Below, piece after piece: positions 34,558-44,327 of a stretch of 48,467 bases of DNA (position 1 is the first letter of the stretch; every line of letters starts with the position of its first letter). Origin of the DNA: Verrucomicrobiota bacterium. Lineage in GTDB: Bacteria; Verrucomicrobiota; Verrucomicrobiia; Limisphaerales; DSYF01. The DNA is taken from positions 1 through 48,467 of the forward strand of contig JALOTZ010000027.1 in assembly GCA_025457615.1 (NCBI GenBank), given 5' to 3'. Both the position numbers and the translations under genes were made by a program. Below the pieces are notes generated by a model. That model was not told where the DNA came from and did not search any database. It was given only the letters and a program-made list of their open reading frames with translations.

Positions 34558-35667
34558 ATGAACCTGACCATCACCAAGGACGCCCTGATCAACGGGCTGC
34601 AAGCTGTTCAAAATGTCGTCAGTACCCGCACCACGCTTCCGATTCTTTCCAATGTGTTGCTCCGGGCTGACAGCGGGCGTTTGGAACTCACGGCGACCGA
34701 TCTGGATGTCACGGTCACCTGTTCCGTGGAAGCCCAGGTGCGAAAACCCGGTCAAACCACCATTCCCGTCAAGCGCTTGTTCGGGATTGTTCGCGAGCTT
34801 TCCAACAACGAAGTGGACATGGAAGTGGATGAAAAAAACACCGCCAGCCTCCGTTGCGGTCCCTCCTTCTTCAAGGTGAATGGCTTGAGCGCCGAAGAAT
34901 TTCCGCCTCCGCCCAAGTTCAAAGAGGATAAGAAGGTGGTTCTGAAGCAGGATTCGGTTCGTTCCATGATGTGCAAGACGTCTTACGCCATCTCCACCGA
35001 TGAGGCGCGCTATGTCTTGAATGGCATCTTCTTCAGCTTGCGGGACCACAAACTGACCATGGTGGCCACCGATGGACGCCGCCTGGCCATGGTGGGTGAG
35101 GAAGTGGACGTTTCGGACAAGAGTGAAGGGGAGTTCATTGTTCCCGCCAAGGCCGTCAATGAATTGAACCGGCTGCTGCAGGAGAACGGAGATCTGGAAA
35201 TCAGGTATAGCGAGAATCAGGCCGCGTTTGAGCTCCGGGCCGAAAAGGGGTTCCCCGTCATCATCGTGACCAAACTGATCGAAGGCAACTATCCGAACTA
35301 TCGTCAGGTCATCCCGGGGGAGGCCAAGGAGCGCGTCGCTCTGGTGCGCGAGGAACTCCTGCACGCCTTGAAGCGGGCCGACATCATGACCAGTGACAAG
35401 GCCAACTCCGTAAAGATGGCCTTCACCAAGAACAATCTCGCCATCACCGCCAATTCCCCGGACGTCGGAGAGGCGCGTGAGAGCCTGGCCATCAATTACA
35501 AGGGACCCGATATCGCCGTTGCCTTCAACCCCAAGTATCTCATCGATCCGCTGAATGCCTTGTCCGAAGATGAGGTTTACATGGAACTGATCGACGAACT
35601 GAGTCCCGGGGTGCTCAAGATCAATGGGCCGTTCTTGTACGTCGTCATGCCCATGCGCTTGAGTTGA
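34558..35667 (+). CDS. dnaN: DNA polymerase III beta sliding clamp
   Basis: 369-residue processivity clamp. Three related beta-clamp domains are evident: NLTITKDALINGLQAVQNVVSTRTTLPILSN at the N-terminus (split here for length), the middle VLNGIFFSLRDHKLTMVATDG, and the C-terminal ...LKINGPFLYVVMPMRLS ending with the usual hydrophobic -MPMRL. Intact and of normal size. dnaA is not adjacent in this window. The upstream region holds DnaA-box-like sequences and a promoter match. No Shine-Dalgarno is obvious. Confidence 0.96.
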   Translation: MNLTITKDALINGLQAVQNVVSTRTTLPILSNVLLRADSGRLELTATDLDVTVTCSVEAQVRKPGQTTIPVKRLFGIVRELSNNEVDMEVDEKNTASLRCGPSFFKVNGLSAEEFPPPPKFKEDKKVVLKQDSVRSMMCKTSYAISTDEARYVLNGIFFSLRDHKLTMVATDGRRLAMVGEEVDVSDKSEGEFIVPAKAVNELNRLLQENGDLEIRYSENQAAFELRAEKGFPVIIVTKLIEGNYPNYRQVIPGEAKERVALVREELLHALKRADIMTSDKANSVKMAFTKNNLAITANSPDVGEARESLAINYKGPDIAVAFNPKYLIDPLNALSEDEVYMELIDELSPGVLKINGPFLYVVMPMRLS

Positions 35668-35796
35668 CGGGCGCGGGAGTCCGACGGGCTTCCGAACCAA
35701 GCTTCCCGGTGCCAGGGACCCTCGGCGGAGTTCCCCGACGGCCTGTTCCCAGCGCCCGTTGAAAGAGTTGCGTTCGTCCGGCTGTTGGCCTATTGG

Positions 35797-38700
35797 ATGG
35801 CCCGCATGAACATGGAGGGTCGGCTTGTCGTTCTGGTGGGCATGCTGTCCGGTGCTCTCTCACTCAACGCAGTCAACTACTCGGGGACCAATCAACCCGG
35901 CGCCAGACAGGATTATCCGTTCACCGTCCCCGTCGGTTCGAGCAACGCCGCCTTTGCGGTGACCGGGAGCGGCACCGCGTTCTCGCACCTGCGTCTCCGG
36001 GCGGGCGCGGCGCCCACGGACATCGAATGCGATTTCCTGGCGGCGCAAAGCGGCACCAGCAACGCCATCCATCTGGAATGGCCCGACCTGCGGATCACCA
36101 ACTACGTCCTCCAGGTCAGCACCCCGTCCAACTCCGCCGCGCACGCCTTCACCGTGACGCTCACCAACAACGTGAGCGGCATCCGCAGCGCCAGCCGCCC
36201 CGCCTCCAAGGCCATCGTCTCGGCCAGCACGAACACGATCGCCGCCTCGTCGTGGCAGTATTTCCGGGTGGACATCCCGACCAACGTGACGGGGTGGCGG
36301 ATTACGCTCACCTCCTCCAATGTTGGCCCCAACCTCTATGTCCAGCGCGACACCCTGCCCACCACGACGAGTTCGTTGAGGGCCAGCACCGGGACCAGCA
36401 ACGACCTGGTGGCGTTGACGTCCGCAGAAGTGACGCCCGGCGCCTACTTCATTGGCGTCAACCAGGGGACCGGCGCCTCTGATTATGTGTTGCGCACGGA
36501 GTTGATCGACTTCCTCCCGCTGGCCTGGGACCCGGGCGCCACGCATCTGGGCACGGCGGGTTACCGCCCGCCGGACACCAACGGCGGCGACTACTATTTC
36601 CGGATCACCACCCAGAACACCTCGCTGGGTGCGTGGCGCAACGCCCTGACGATGGAGACGGGCGAAGCCGACCTCTACCTGGCCAAGGGCGCGCCGCCCA
36701 GCCCCGCCAGCCACCTCTACAAGTCCGAGCGGATCGGTTCCGACGGATTCATCGTGCCGGCCTCGGCCTTCAATGCGGGTGAAGACTGGTATCTGCTGGT
36801 GCGCGCCGCGCCGGGTTCGAGGTGGAGTCTGGTGTCGGGTGAACCGTTTGTGACCGACCTGGGCGTGGTGGCGACGGATGGATCGAGCGGCAGCGGCCAT
36901 CTCGAGATCGGGGCGGAAGGCTCGCGGTTCTTCCGCACCACGGCGGCCGCGGACCAAGTCGCCTGGCGCCTCTGGCTGAACGGCGCGCCGAACACCCTCT
37001 ACGTCCGGAAGAACGCCGTTCCCCTGCCGGGCGCCTCGGATCTGAGCCAGGCCGGACAGTTGCTGGTCGTGCCGACTTACCTTGTCGGCGGGCAACTCTA
37101 TTTTGTCGGGGTGGCCGGGGCGCCCGGCGACCTGATCAACCTCGATTCCCGCGCGCACGGATTCACCACCCTCGATTACACGGGCAGCACCCCTGTCACG
37201 GCCAGCGGGTTTCCCTACACCACCTTCCGCGTCCAGGTTCCCCCCGATCAACTGGCGTGGCAGGTGAGCGCCATTGCCAGCAATGGCAACCCCAACCTCG
37301 CCTTGCGCCGGAACTTCATCCCGAACGAGTCGAACAACGATGCCTACTCGGAGGTGCCGGGCAGCGTGACCGACAGCCTCACGCTCGTGCCGGACACCCT
37401 GAGCGACGGCACGTTCTACATCACGGTTTACAGCACCAACGCCCACGCCTGCACATTGGTCAGCGGCCCGCCGGTCATTCCCGACGTGGATTACACCACG
37501 ACCGTCTTCAACACCGACAGCAACCGGGTCGGCTGGAGCATCTTCAAAGTGACGGATATCAATGCCCAAGTGGGATCGCTGGGTTGGGATCTCGAGGTCA
37601 GCAACGCCGCGCCCGGCACCCGCATCGCGCTCCGGCAGAATCGCGCGCCCGGCATCTGGAATTACCGCAACCCGACCGCCGGTTCGGCTGGCTTCTACAC
37701 CCTCCTGAGCACGACCAATTTCCTTCAGGCCCCCGACAATCCGGCGGAGGTCTGGTATGTGGGCGTTTACAACCCGTCCAACGCCCTCGGGGCCTTCACG
37801 CTGGTGCTGCGCGAACTCACGGCCAGTCCCGTCAGTTTCGACGGCGGGTCGCTGGCCCGCGCGGAGGTGCCCGCCGGCAAGTGGCAGTTCTTCCGCGTGG
37901 ACGTCCCGCCGAACATCGTGGGTTGGGACGCGCGGCTGACGGACATCACGAGCGGGTCCCCGCAATTGGTCATCCGGCGCGAGCGCCTGCCCAACTCGCT
38001 CTCGGGCATCGGCTTCTCCGGCACCGTCACGGCCACCAACTGGCTCACGGGCAACCAATGGGCCGCCGGCTCCGACTGGACGGGACGCAACAACTCGCCC
38101 GACGGCGTCCCCGAAAGCGGGCGGATCTTCACGGCGGGCCTGGGCCGTCCGCTGGAGGCGGGAACCTATTATCTGGGGGTGTTGAGCGCCTCCGGGTCGA
38201 GCGCCCCGATGAGCTACACCCTGCGCAGCCGCGGCATCGGGACGGGTTTGACGATCCCCGTGCTCGATCTCGACTACCTCGGCGGCAGCGTCACCAACCC
38301 CGCCCTGGCAGCCCGCGACCTCGCAGTGTACCGGGTCAACGTGCCGTCCAACTCCCCCACGTGGAAGGTGAAGCTGGCGGTTTCATCCGGCGACGCCCTG
38401 CTGGCCATCGCGCGTGGCAGCATGCCCAACCTCACCGCCACCGCCACCGGCAGCGCCACCAACGTCACCACCGCGGGGCGCAAGATGAGCAAGGCCCTCG
38501 AGACGGGCAATGAACACTTTTTCCTGCTGCCCGGCGGTGCCAACACCAACGTCACCCCCGGCTCTTACTATGCGGTCGTGGTCAGCGAAGGCCAGGTGAC
38601 AACGGACACCACGCGCATTGGCACCGGCTCGTCCGCCTTTATCCTGACCAGTCTCGGTGCGGCCCCCATCATCGACCTGGGGTTGCTCGACGCGAACGAC

Positions 38701-41700
38701 CTCTATTACAACGGCGCATTGGAGGGCGGGGACGCCGACCTGCTGCGCTTCGATAATCTGCCGGAGACGCTGGGCTACGAACTCTCCCTGCCCGTGAGCA
38801 CCGGCGATCCGTGGGTGACCTCGCCCGTCTCGGAAGGCTCCTTCCCCAATCCGGGAAGCAAGACCCCGTCGGACACCTACGGCAATGAGGGCGGGTTGGA
38901 CGGTGTCGCCAGCCCGGATCTCATCACGGTGAGCGGCGCGCTGCCGGGGGAGGTCCTGGCCGTCAAGGCGCGCGGCTCCGGCAACCAGTATCCCGATGCC
39001 ACCTACACGTTGCGCATCCGCAAGCTGACGGCGGATCCGCTGGCCTTTGATGGCGGGATGGCCACGGTTACCGGTCAGTCGAACATCTATCAGTTCTTCG
39101 AGGTCATCGTGCCGGAGAACGCGTTGGGCTGGGACATCCGGTTGACCAACGTGACCGCGGGGGATCCGCTGCTGATTGTTTGCAGGGACTATCTGGCGCT
39201 CGACATCACGACGTCGGGCTGGCAGCCCGGCGAGGACGACTTCTGGCCCAGCGGCGCCAACTGGATTGCCGGTGAGGACTGGACGCAGCGTCCGCTGTCA
39301 GCCAGCGGGGTGAACGAGGACGGGCGCATTCTGGCCATGGGCCTGGGCCAGCCGCTCGAACCCGGCACCTACTATGTGGCTGTCAAGGGCGGTTCGTCCT
39401 TTGCGCCGATCAGCTACACGATTGTCAGCCGCGGCATCGGCGATGGTTTCTCGGTTCCCGTCGTGGATCTGCCGTTCGCGGGCGGGACCATCACCAACAC
39501 CGCTTTGCCCCCGCGCGAGGCGGCCTATTACCGCCTTGTGATTCCACCGGAGGCGGCGAGCTGGCAGGGGCGGCTGCTGGTGACCGATGGCGAGGCCATG
39601 CTGCTCGTGGTTTCCAACGCCCTGCCCAACGTGCTGACTGGAACCAGCTCCGGCCGCGGCAAGTCGATGCAGAAGCCGGGCCATGAACAATACGTCAACC
39701 TCGCCCGCAACACCCAGCTCTTCCTCCCGTCCGGCACCCACTACCTGGCCGTGGTCAGCGAGGGCCAGGCGGGCACCAACCTCACGCGGATCGGCCCCGG
39801 CACCAGCAGTTTCATCCTCGAAAGCCGCGGACCGGTGTGGCCCCTGGATCTGGGCGCCGCCAGCAGCACCGGACTCCGCCATACCAACGCCCTCGAGGCG
39901 GGGGAAGTCTTTGCGTACCAGTTCTCCGTGCCGCCCGACACCACGAGCGTCGAGGTCGAGCTCCTGAACCGCACCGGCAATCCAGCCATGGTTCTGCGCG
40001 CGGGTGCGCCGCTGCCCAATCCCGGCGCCTCCTCCCCAGCCAGCGGCCCCGGCTCGGTCAGCACCGACAACTACGGGAACGAAGGCGGTTGGACCATCAC
40101 CTCGAGCACCGGCAACGCCAATACCAGCCTGATCACCGTGGCCAACCCGTCGAATGGCGTTTACACCGTCATGGTCAAGGCGCGGCCGCTGGGCAGCCTC
40201 CACACCAACGCCACTTATGAACTCACGGTGCGTGCCGTCAGCGTGGTCCCGCTGGCTTTCGACGGCGGGAGCGGGTCTGCGACCAACCAGAACGCCGGAT
40301 CGTGGCGCTTCTTCCAGTTCACGGTGCCGCCGGAAGCGCTGGGCTGGGACGTGCGCCTTGCCCAGGTGACGGGCGGCGTGGCCAAGCTGGTGGTGCGACG
40401 CGACGCACTGCCCATCTCCCTCTCCTCCTTCGCCTGGAGTTCGCCCGGCAATACCACCAACTGGCCGGGCACCAACCAGTGGGCGGCCGGCAAGGACTGG
40501 ACCGAGCGCACGTCCTCGGCGGACGGCGTGAACGAGGACAACCGTATCCTGGCCATGGGCTCGGGCCAGCCCCTGGAACCCGGCACCTACTTCGCCGGGG
40601 TGTTTAACAGCACCACCTCCAACTCGCTCTCCTACACCCTCACCAGCCGCGGCATCGGCCCCGGTTTCACGCTCCCGGTGCGGGACCTGGCTTTCGCCGG
40701 CGGCACGGCGACCAATGCGGCACTGCCGCCGCGGGAGGCGGACTATTACCGTGTCCAGGTGCCCGAGGGGGTGCGCGGCTGGAAGGTGCGCCTGACTTCC
40801 CTGTCCGGCGAAGCCCTTCTGCTCTCGCTCAAGGACCATGTGCCCAACGTCGCCACCGGCCGCTCCACCAGTGCACTCGCTGGCAAAGCCATGCAGAAGG
40901 CTGGCAATGAACACTTCGTTCTCCTGCCCCCGGCCGGCCAGACCAACCTCCCTGCCGGAACCTACCACCTCGCCGTCGTCGGCGAAGGCTTGAACCCGTC
41001 CGCCGCCACGCGCGTCGGCACCGGCGTCACCAGCTACGAGCTCAAGTCCGAAGGCGAAGTCAACGTCTTGGACCTCGGGACCGTCGGCGGACCGGATCTG
41101 GTCCGCACCAACACGCTGCAGGGCGGTGAGAGCGCCTTTTTCAGCTTCGTGGTTCCCACCAATACGCTGGCCATCGAGCTGCGCCTCGAGGAACGCGTCG
41201 GCAATCCGCAGCTTGTGCTGGCGACGAATGTCACCCTGCCCGATCCCGGCGGCGTCCTGAGCGGCACACGCGACGCCTACGGCAACGACGGCGGCGTCAC
41301 CCCCCAGTTCCTGGCCAGCAACATCGTCACCGTCGCCAATCCCACACCCGGTGTCTATCAACTCGCGCTTAAGGCCCGCCCCGGCAGCACCGGCGTGTAT
41401 CCGGATGCGGCCTGCACGTTGCGTGTCCGCCATCGGCTCGCGCCCGACCTCAACTTCACCGCCGAGCTCAACACCAACGGCCTCAGCCATGCCGCCGCCG
41501 GCACGCTCATTGACCGGCAGCGCGCCTATTATCGCGTCAACGTGCCGCCCCAGGTGAACAACCAGCCGGTCATCGGCTGGGAGTTGAACGTGTCGCAATC
41601 TTCGGGAACCGCAGCCATCCGCGTGCGCAAGGATGCCCTGCCCAGCGACACGGCCACCAGCACCATGCCCTTCGCCCCCGCCTCCGCCGTCGTGGTCCCG

Positions 41701-44163
41701 CCGTTCCTCACGCCGGGGACATGGTTTGTCGAGGTCATCGGAACCAACTCGACCGCCTACACGCTGGCCAGCAGCCAGCTGGCGGTGCAGCGGCCCGGCT
41801 GGATCATGCCCGGCCAGGGCGACCCTGTCCTCACGCCCGGTCTGAGCGCCCCCGAGTTCGGCGACACCGGGGTGGACACCAACGGCGCGGCGCTGCCGGG
41901 GGATCAGGGCACGGACCTCGAAGCGGGCCGGTACCACTATTATGCGGTTGACGTCCCAACCAACAATGTGGGGCTCATGGCCGTGCAGTTGGTGGCGATC
42001 AGCGGGAATCCCGATTTCTGCCTGCGCACCAACCTGCCGCCCACCTTTTCGCACCGCACCAATGGCGTCGCCGGGAGCATCTACGACCGTTCGCTCACGG
42101 GCAGCGGCACCGATTACGCCAACTGGGTCCCGCTCAACGGCCTCACCGAATCCCGTCTGACGCCCGGCCCCTGGTACCTCGCCGTGCGGGCGGGCGCCGC
42201 CGCCAACGCGCGCTACCGGCTGCGCCTCTCGACGGGGCTGGTGCAGGATCTTGACCTGGCCACCGGCTCCGCCCTCGACCAGAGCGTGGCCAGCAACAAC
42301 TGGCGCTATTACCGCTTCCAGGTGCCGCTCACCCCGCCGGACAACTGGCACCTGAGCTTCAGCCAACTGTCGGGCGACGTGATCATGCACCTGCGCGATG
42401 TGATTCCGCCGGGCAACGGCACCAACAACGCGTCCAATGCCATCAAGGATTGGACCACCGATCAGAAGAACGCCGGGCCCTACGCGAGCTACGATAATCC
42501 GGGCACCTACACCTTCAGCGTTCCGCCGCTGCGGCCGGGCAATGTGTACTACGTCGGCATGCGCGGGAAGCGCGACTCGACGTTCTCCCTGACCTCGAGT
42601 GTCAGCGGCGCCACCCAACCCTTGCCCCCCGAGATCGCGTTCTATGGCGGGTTCGTCACCAACACGATCCCGGCCGGCGGCCTGATCGCCTACCGCATCC
42701 TGACCCCGGCCGACGCGCTGCGCTGGCGCCACACCTCCACCCACTCGAATGTCGTGCAGGTCTATCTCGAGAACGGTTCGCTCCCCACCCGCAGCACGGC
42801 GGACGACTGGCGCAGCGCCGGGGTCGCAAACAGTTCCTTGTCGAGTCAGTTCCTCACGGCCTACCCGTGGCTGCCCCTGCAGACCTACTACCTGGTGGCC
42901 ACCAACACCTCGGCCCTGCCCCAGCCGTTCAGTCTCACCCTGAATGGCAGCAGCCTCACCGCCGATGACGACGCCGACGGCATGCTCGACGTCTGGGAGG
43001 TCCGGTATTTCGGGAGCCTCAGCCAGGGTCCGACGGCCGATTCGGACAATGATGGCGTCAACAATCTCAATGAATTCCTCGAGGGGACCAACCCCACGGA
43101 CCGCACTTCACTCCGTCCGCGCCTGACGGTCAACGCGACCAACGGGGCCGTGGCGGTCGATCCGCTGGCCAGCAACTACACCAGCGGTGTCAGCGTGACC
43201 CTGAGCGCCACGCCGAACACGGGATACGATTTCACCGGCTGGACCGGCGCCTGGAGCACCCAAACCAACCCCCTGACCCTGGTGCTGGTCTCGAACGTGA
43301 CCGTGACGGCCAAGTTCCGCGTGCCCGGGGATGACTTCGAGCAACGCATCCTGCTGTCCGGCCTGGGCGCCGCGGCCGCGCCGTTGTTCAGCGCCGGCGC
43401 CACCAAGGAGAGTGGGGAACCGAACCACGCGGGCAACGCCGGGGGCCGGAGTCTCTGGTGGACTTGGACGGCGCCCGCGACCGACACGGTGCGGGTCTCG
43501 ACGGTCGGTTCGTCGTTCCGCACGCTGCTGGCGGCCTACACGGGTGCCGCGGTCAACGCCCTCACGCTGGTCAGCAACAGCGCCGCTCCCTCCGGATCCA
43601 ATGGGACCAGTCTGACCTTCAGCGCGGTTACCGGTGTGACCTATCATTTCGCGGTGGACGGCTTTGGCGGGGCTACCGGCACGGTGGCGCTGGCCCTCGC
43701 GACCGCCACCCCGTTCATGCTCACCCAGCCGGCCCGCCTGACGAACGACCAGTTCCGATTCACCATCCTCAGTGCGCCCGACCTGGTGCTTCGTGTGGAG
43801 GCCGGCTCTGTTCCCGGCGGTTGGACCACGCTGGCCGTGATCACCAACACCACCGGCAGCTACGAGTTTGTGGATGCCGCGTCCTCGGGTCTTCCCATCC
43901 GCGTCTATCGCGGGGTAGTGGGCGCGGGCGCGGTGGGCAGCACCAACCCACCCGTGCTCGCCGCCGCCACGCGTTTGCCGGATGGCACGTTCCAGTTCAC
44001 CATCCTGGGGGTGATCAGCCGCTCCGTGCAGATCGAGGCGGGAACCAGTCCGCATTCCCTCGTCCCAGTGAGCACGCTCACCAACATCAGCAGTCCGGTC
44101 ATCTTCACGGACACAAACGCGGCCGGGACGGCTGTGAGATTCTACCGCGCCCGGCTTCAGTGA
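35797..44163 (+). CDS. giant secreted repeat protein
   Basis: About 2788 residues. Signal peptide (RLVVLVGMLSGALSLNA), then beta-rich modules resembling pre-peptidase C-terminal (PPC) or related beta-sandwich domains, each with strands like WQFFRVDVPPNIVGWDARL and ...GTYYLGVLSASG. Residues ~678-1883 are three tandem repeats of ~403 residues. Near the C-terminus are Asp-rich loops (DDDADGMLDVWE, DSDNDGVNNLNEF, calcium-binding type), an InlB-B-repeat-like domain (TGYDFTGWTGAW), and two terminal modules ending in IRVYRGV and VRFYRARLQ, a pattern typical of verrucomicrobial extracellular proteins. No catalytic domain or membrane anchor is recognised. ATG 35797 is chosen; 35806 and 35812 are alternatives. 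Role in adhesion or surface structure is only a guess. Confidence 0.82.
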   Translation: MARMNMEGRLVVLVGMLSGALSLNAVNYSGTNQPGARQDYPFTVPVGSSNAAFAVTGSGTAFSHLRLRAGAAPTDIECDFLAAQSGTSNAIHLEWPDLRITNYVLQVSTPSNSAAHAFTVTLTNNVSGIRSASRPASKAIVSASTNTIAASSWQYFRVDIPTNVTGWRITLTSSNVGPNLYVQRDTLPTTTSSLRASTGTSNDLVALTSAEVTPGAYFIGVNQGTGASDYVLRTELIDFLPLAWDPGATHLGTAGYRPPDTNGGDYYFRITTQNTSLGAWRNALTMETGEADLYLAKGAPPSPASHLYKSERIGSDGFIVPASAFNAGEDWYLLVRAAPGSRWSLVSGEPFVTDLGVVATDGSSGSGHLEIGAEGSRFFRTTAAADQVAWRLWLNGAPNTLYVRKNAVPLPGASDLSQAGQLLVVPTYLVGGQLYFVGVAGAPGDLINLDSRAHGFTTLDYTGSTPVTASGFPYTTFRVQVPPDQLAWQVSAIASNGNPNLALRRNFIPNESNNDAYSEVPGSVTDSLTLVPDTLSDGTFYITVYSTNAHACTLVSGPPVIPDVDYTTTVFNTDSNRVGWSIFKVTDINAQVGSLGWDLEVSNAAPGTRIALRQNRAPGIWNYRNPTAGSAGFYTLLSTTNFLQAPDNPAEVWYVGVYNPSNALGAFTLVLRELTASPVSFDGGSLARAEVPAGKWQFFRVDVPPNIVGWDARLTDITSGSPQLVIRRERLPNSLSGIGFSGTVTATNWLTGNQWAAGSDWTGRNNSPDGVPESGRIFTAGLGRPLEAGTYYLGVLSASGSSAPMSYTLRSRGIGTGLTIPVLDLDYLGGSVTNPALAARDLAVYRVNVPSNSPTWKVKLAVSSGDALLAIARGSMPNLTATATGSATNVTTAGRKMSKALETGNEHFFLLPGGANTNVTPGSYYAVVVSEGQVTTDTTRIGTGSSAFILTSLGAAPIIDLGLLDANDLYYNGALEGGDADLLRFDNLPETLGYELSLPVSTGDPWVTSPVSEGSFPNPGSKTPSDTYGNEGGLDGVASPDLITVSGALPGEVLAVKARGSGNQYPDATYTLRIRKLTADPLAFDGGMATVTGQSNIYQFFEVIVPENALGWDIRLTNVTAGDPLLIVCRDYLALDITTSGWQPGEDDFWPSGANWIAGEDWTQRPLSASGVNEDGRILAMGLGQPLEPGTYYVAVKGGSSFAPISYTIVSRGIGDGFSVPVVDLPFAGGTITNTALPPREAAYYRLVIPPEAASWQGRLLVTDGEAMLLVVSNALPNVLTGTSSGRGKSMQKPGHEQYVNLARNTQLFLPSGTHYLAVVSEGQAGTNLTRIGPGTSSFILESRGPVWPLDLGAASSTGLRHTNALEAGEVFAYQFSVPPDTTSVEVELLNRTGNPAMVLRAGAPLPNPGASSPASGPGSVSTDNYGNEGGWTITSSTGNANTSLITVANPSNGVYTVMVKARPLGSLHTNATYELTVRAVSVVPLAFDGGSGSATNQNAGSWRFFQFTVPPEALGWDVRLAQVTGGVAKLVVRRDALPISLSSFAWSSPGNTTNWPGTNQWAAGKDWTERTSSADGVNEDNRILAMGSGQPLEPGTYFAGVFNSTTSNSLSYTLTSRGIGPGFTLPVRDLAFAGGTATNAALPPREADYYRVQVPEGVRGWKVRLTSLSGEALLLSLKDHVPNVATGRSTSALAGKAMQKAGNEHFVLLPPAGQTNLPAGTYHLAVVGEGLNPSAATRVGTGVTSYELKSEGEVNVLDLGTVGGPDLVRTNTLQGGESAFFSFVVPTNTLAIELRLEERVGNPQLVLATNVTLPDPGGVLSGTRDAYGNDGGVTPQFLASNIVTVANPTPGVYQLALKARPGSTGVYPDAACTLRVRHRLAPDLNFTAELNTNGLSHAAAGTLIDRQRAYYRVNVPPQVNNQPVIGWELNVSQSSGTAAIRVRKDALPSDTATSTMPFAPASAVVVPPFLTPGTWFVEVIGTNSTAYTLASSQLAVQRPGWIMPGQGDPVLTPGLSAPEFGDTGVDTNGAALPGDQGTDLEAGRYHYYAVDVPTNNVGLMAVQLVAISGNPDFCLRTNLPPTFSHRTNGVAGSIYDRSLTGSGTDYANWVPLNGLTESRLTPGPWYLAVRAGAAANARYRLRLSTGLVQDLDLATGSALDQSVASNNWRYYRFQVPLTPPDNWHLSFSQLSGDVIMHLRDVIPPGNGTNNASNAIKDWTTDQKNAGPYASYDNPGTYTFSVPPLRPGNVYYVGMRGKRDSTFSLTSSVSGATQPLPPEIAFYGGFVTNTIPAGGLIAYRILTPADALRWRHTSTHSNVVQVYLENGSLPTRSTADDWRSAGVANSSLSSQFLTAYPWLPLQTYYLVATNTSALPQPFSLTLNGSSLTADDDADGMLDVWEVRYFGSLSQGPTADSDNDGVNNLNEFLEGTNPTDRTSLRPRLTVNATNGAVAVDPLASNYTSGVSVTLSATPNTGYDFTGWTGAWSTQTNPLTLVLVSNVTVTAKFRVPGDDFEQRILLSGLGAAAAPLFSAGATKESGEPNHAGNAGGRSLWWTWTAPATDTVRVSTVGSSFRTLLAAYTGAAVNALTLVSNSAAPSGSNGTSLTFSAVTGVTYHFAVDGFGGATGTVALALATATPFMLTQPARLTNDQFRFTILSAPDLVLRVEAGSVPGGWTTLAVITNTTGSYEFVDAASSGLPIRVYRGVVGAGAVGSTNPPVLAAATRLPDGTFQFTILGVISRSVQIEAGTSPHSLVPVSTLTNISSPVIFTDTNAAGTAVRFYRARLQ
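37828..39036 (+). repeat. long protein-level repeat, unit 1
   Basis: Begins with PVSFDGG. Contains PESGRIFTAGLGRPLEAGTY and a NALEGG-type strand. The most diverged of the three units. Confidence 0.7.
39037..40248 (+). repeat. long protein-level repeat, unit 2
   Basis: Begins with PLAFDGG, contains NEDGRILAMGLGQPLEPGTY, the SMQKPGHEQYV loop, and DNYGNEGGW. Period 1209 bases from unit 1. Confidence 0.75.
40249..41442 (+). repeat. long protein-level repeat, unit 3
   Basis: Begins with PLAFDGG, contains NEDNRILAMGSGQPLEPGTY, AMQKAGNEHFV, and DAYGNDGGV. Closest to unit 2, period 1212 bases. Ends where the sequence switches to PDLNFTAEL. Confidence 0.75.
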
Positions 44164-44327
44164 TGCCCGTCCCAGGAAGCGCGTCCACAGCCACGGAATC
44201 GCTCGTCGGGTCCCGGAACCCGGCGCGCCCTCACCCAAGGGTTTGGCGTTCTGCCTTCATTCAGGCAGCCCAGCCCGCCCCAACGCAGGACCCTGAACAG
44301 CCAGTTCATCGGTGGAACGCCACCATG

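Noticed and set aside
35793..36482. +2 frame within the giant protein start
   Set aside because: Low-complexity His/Arg/Gln sequence; a frame shadow.
39298..42744. 1148-residue antisense frame in the giant protein gene
   Set aside because: Composition is Gly/Arg/Ala/Val with no structure; a shadow of GC-rich Thr/Pro/Asn codons in the + strand gene.
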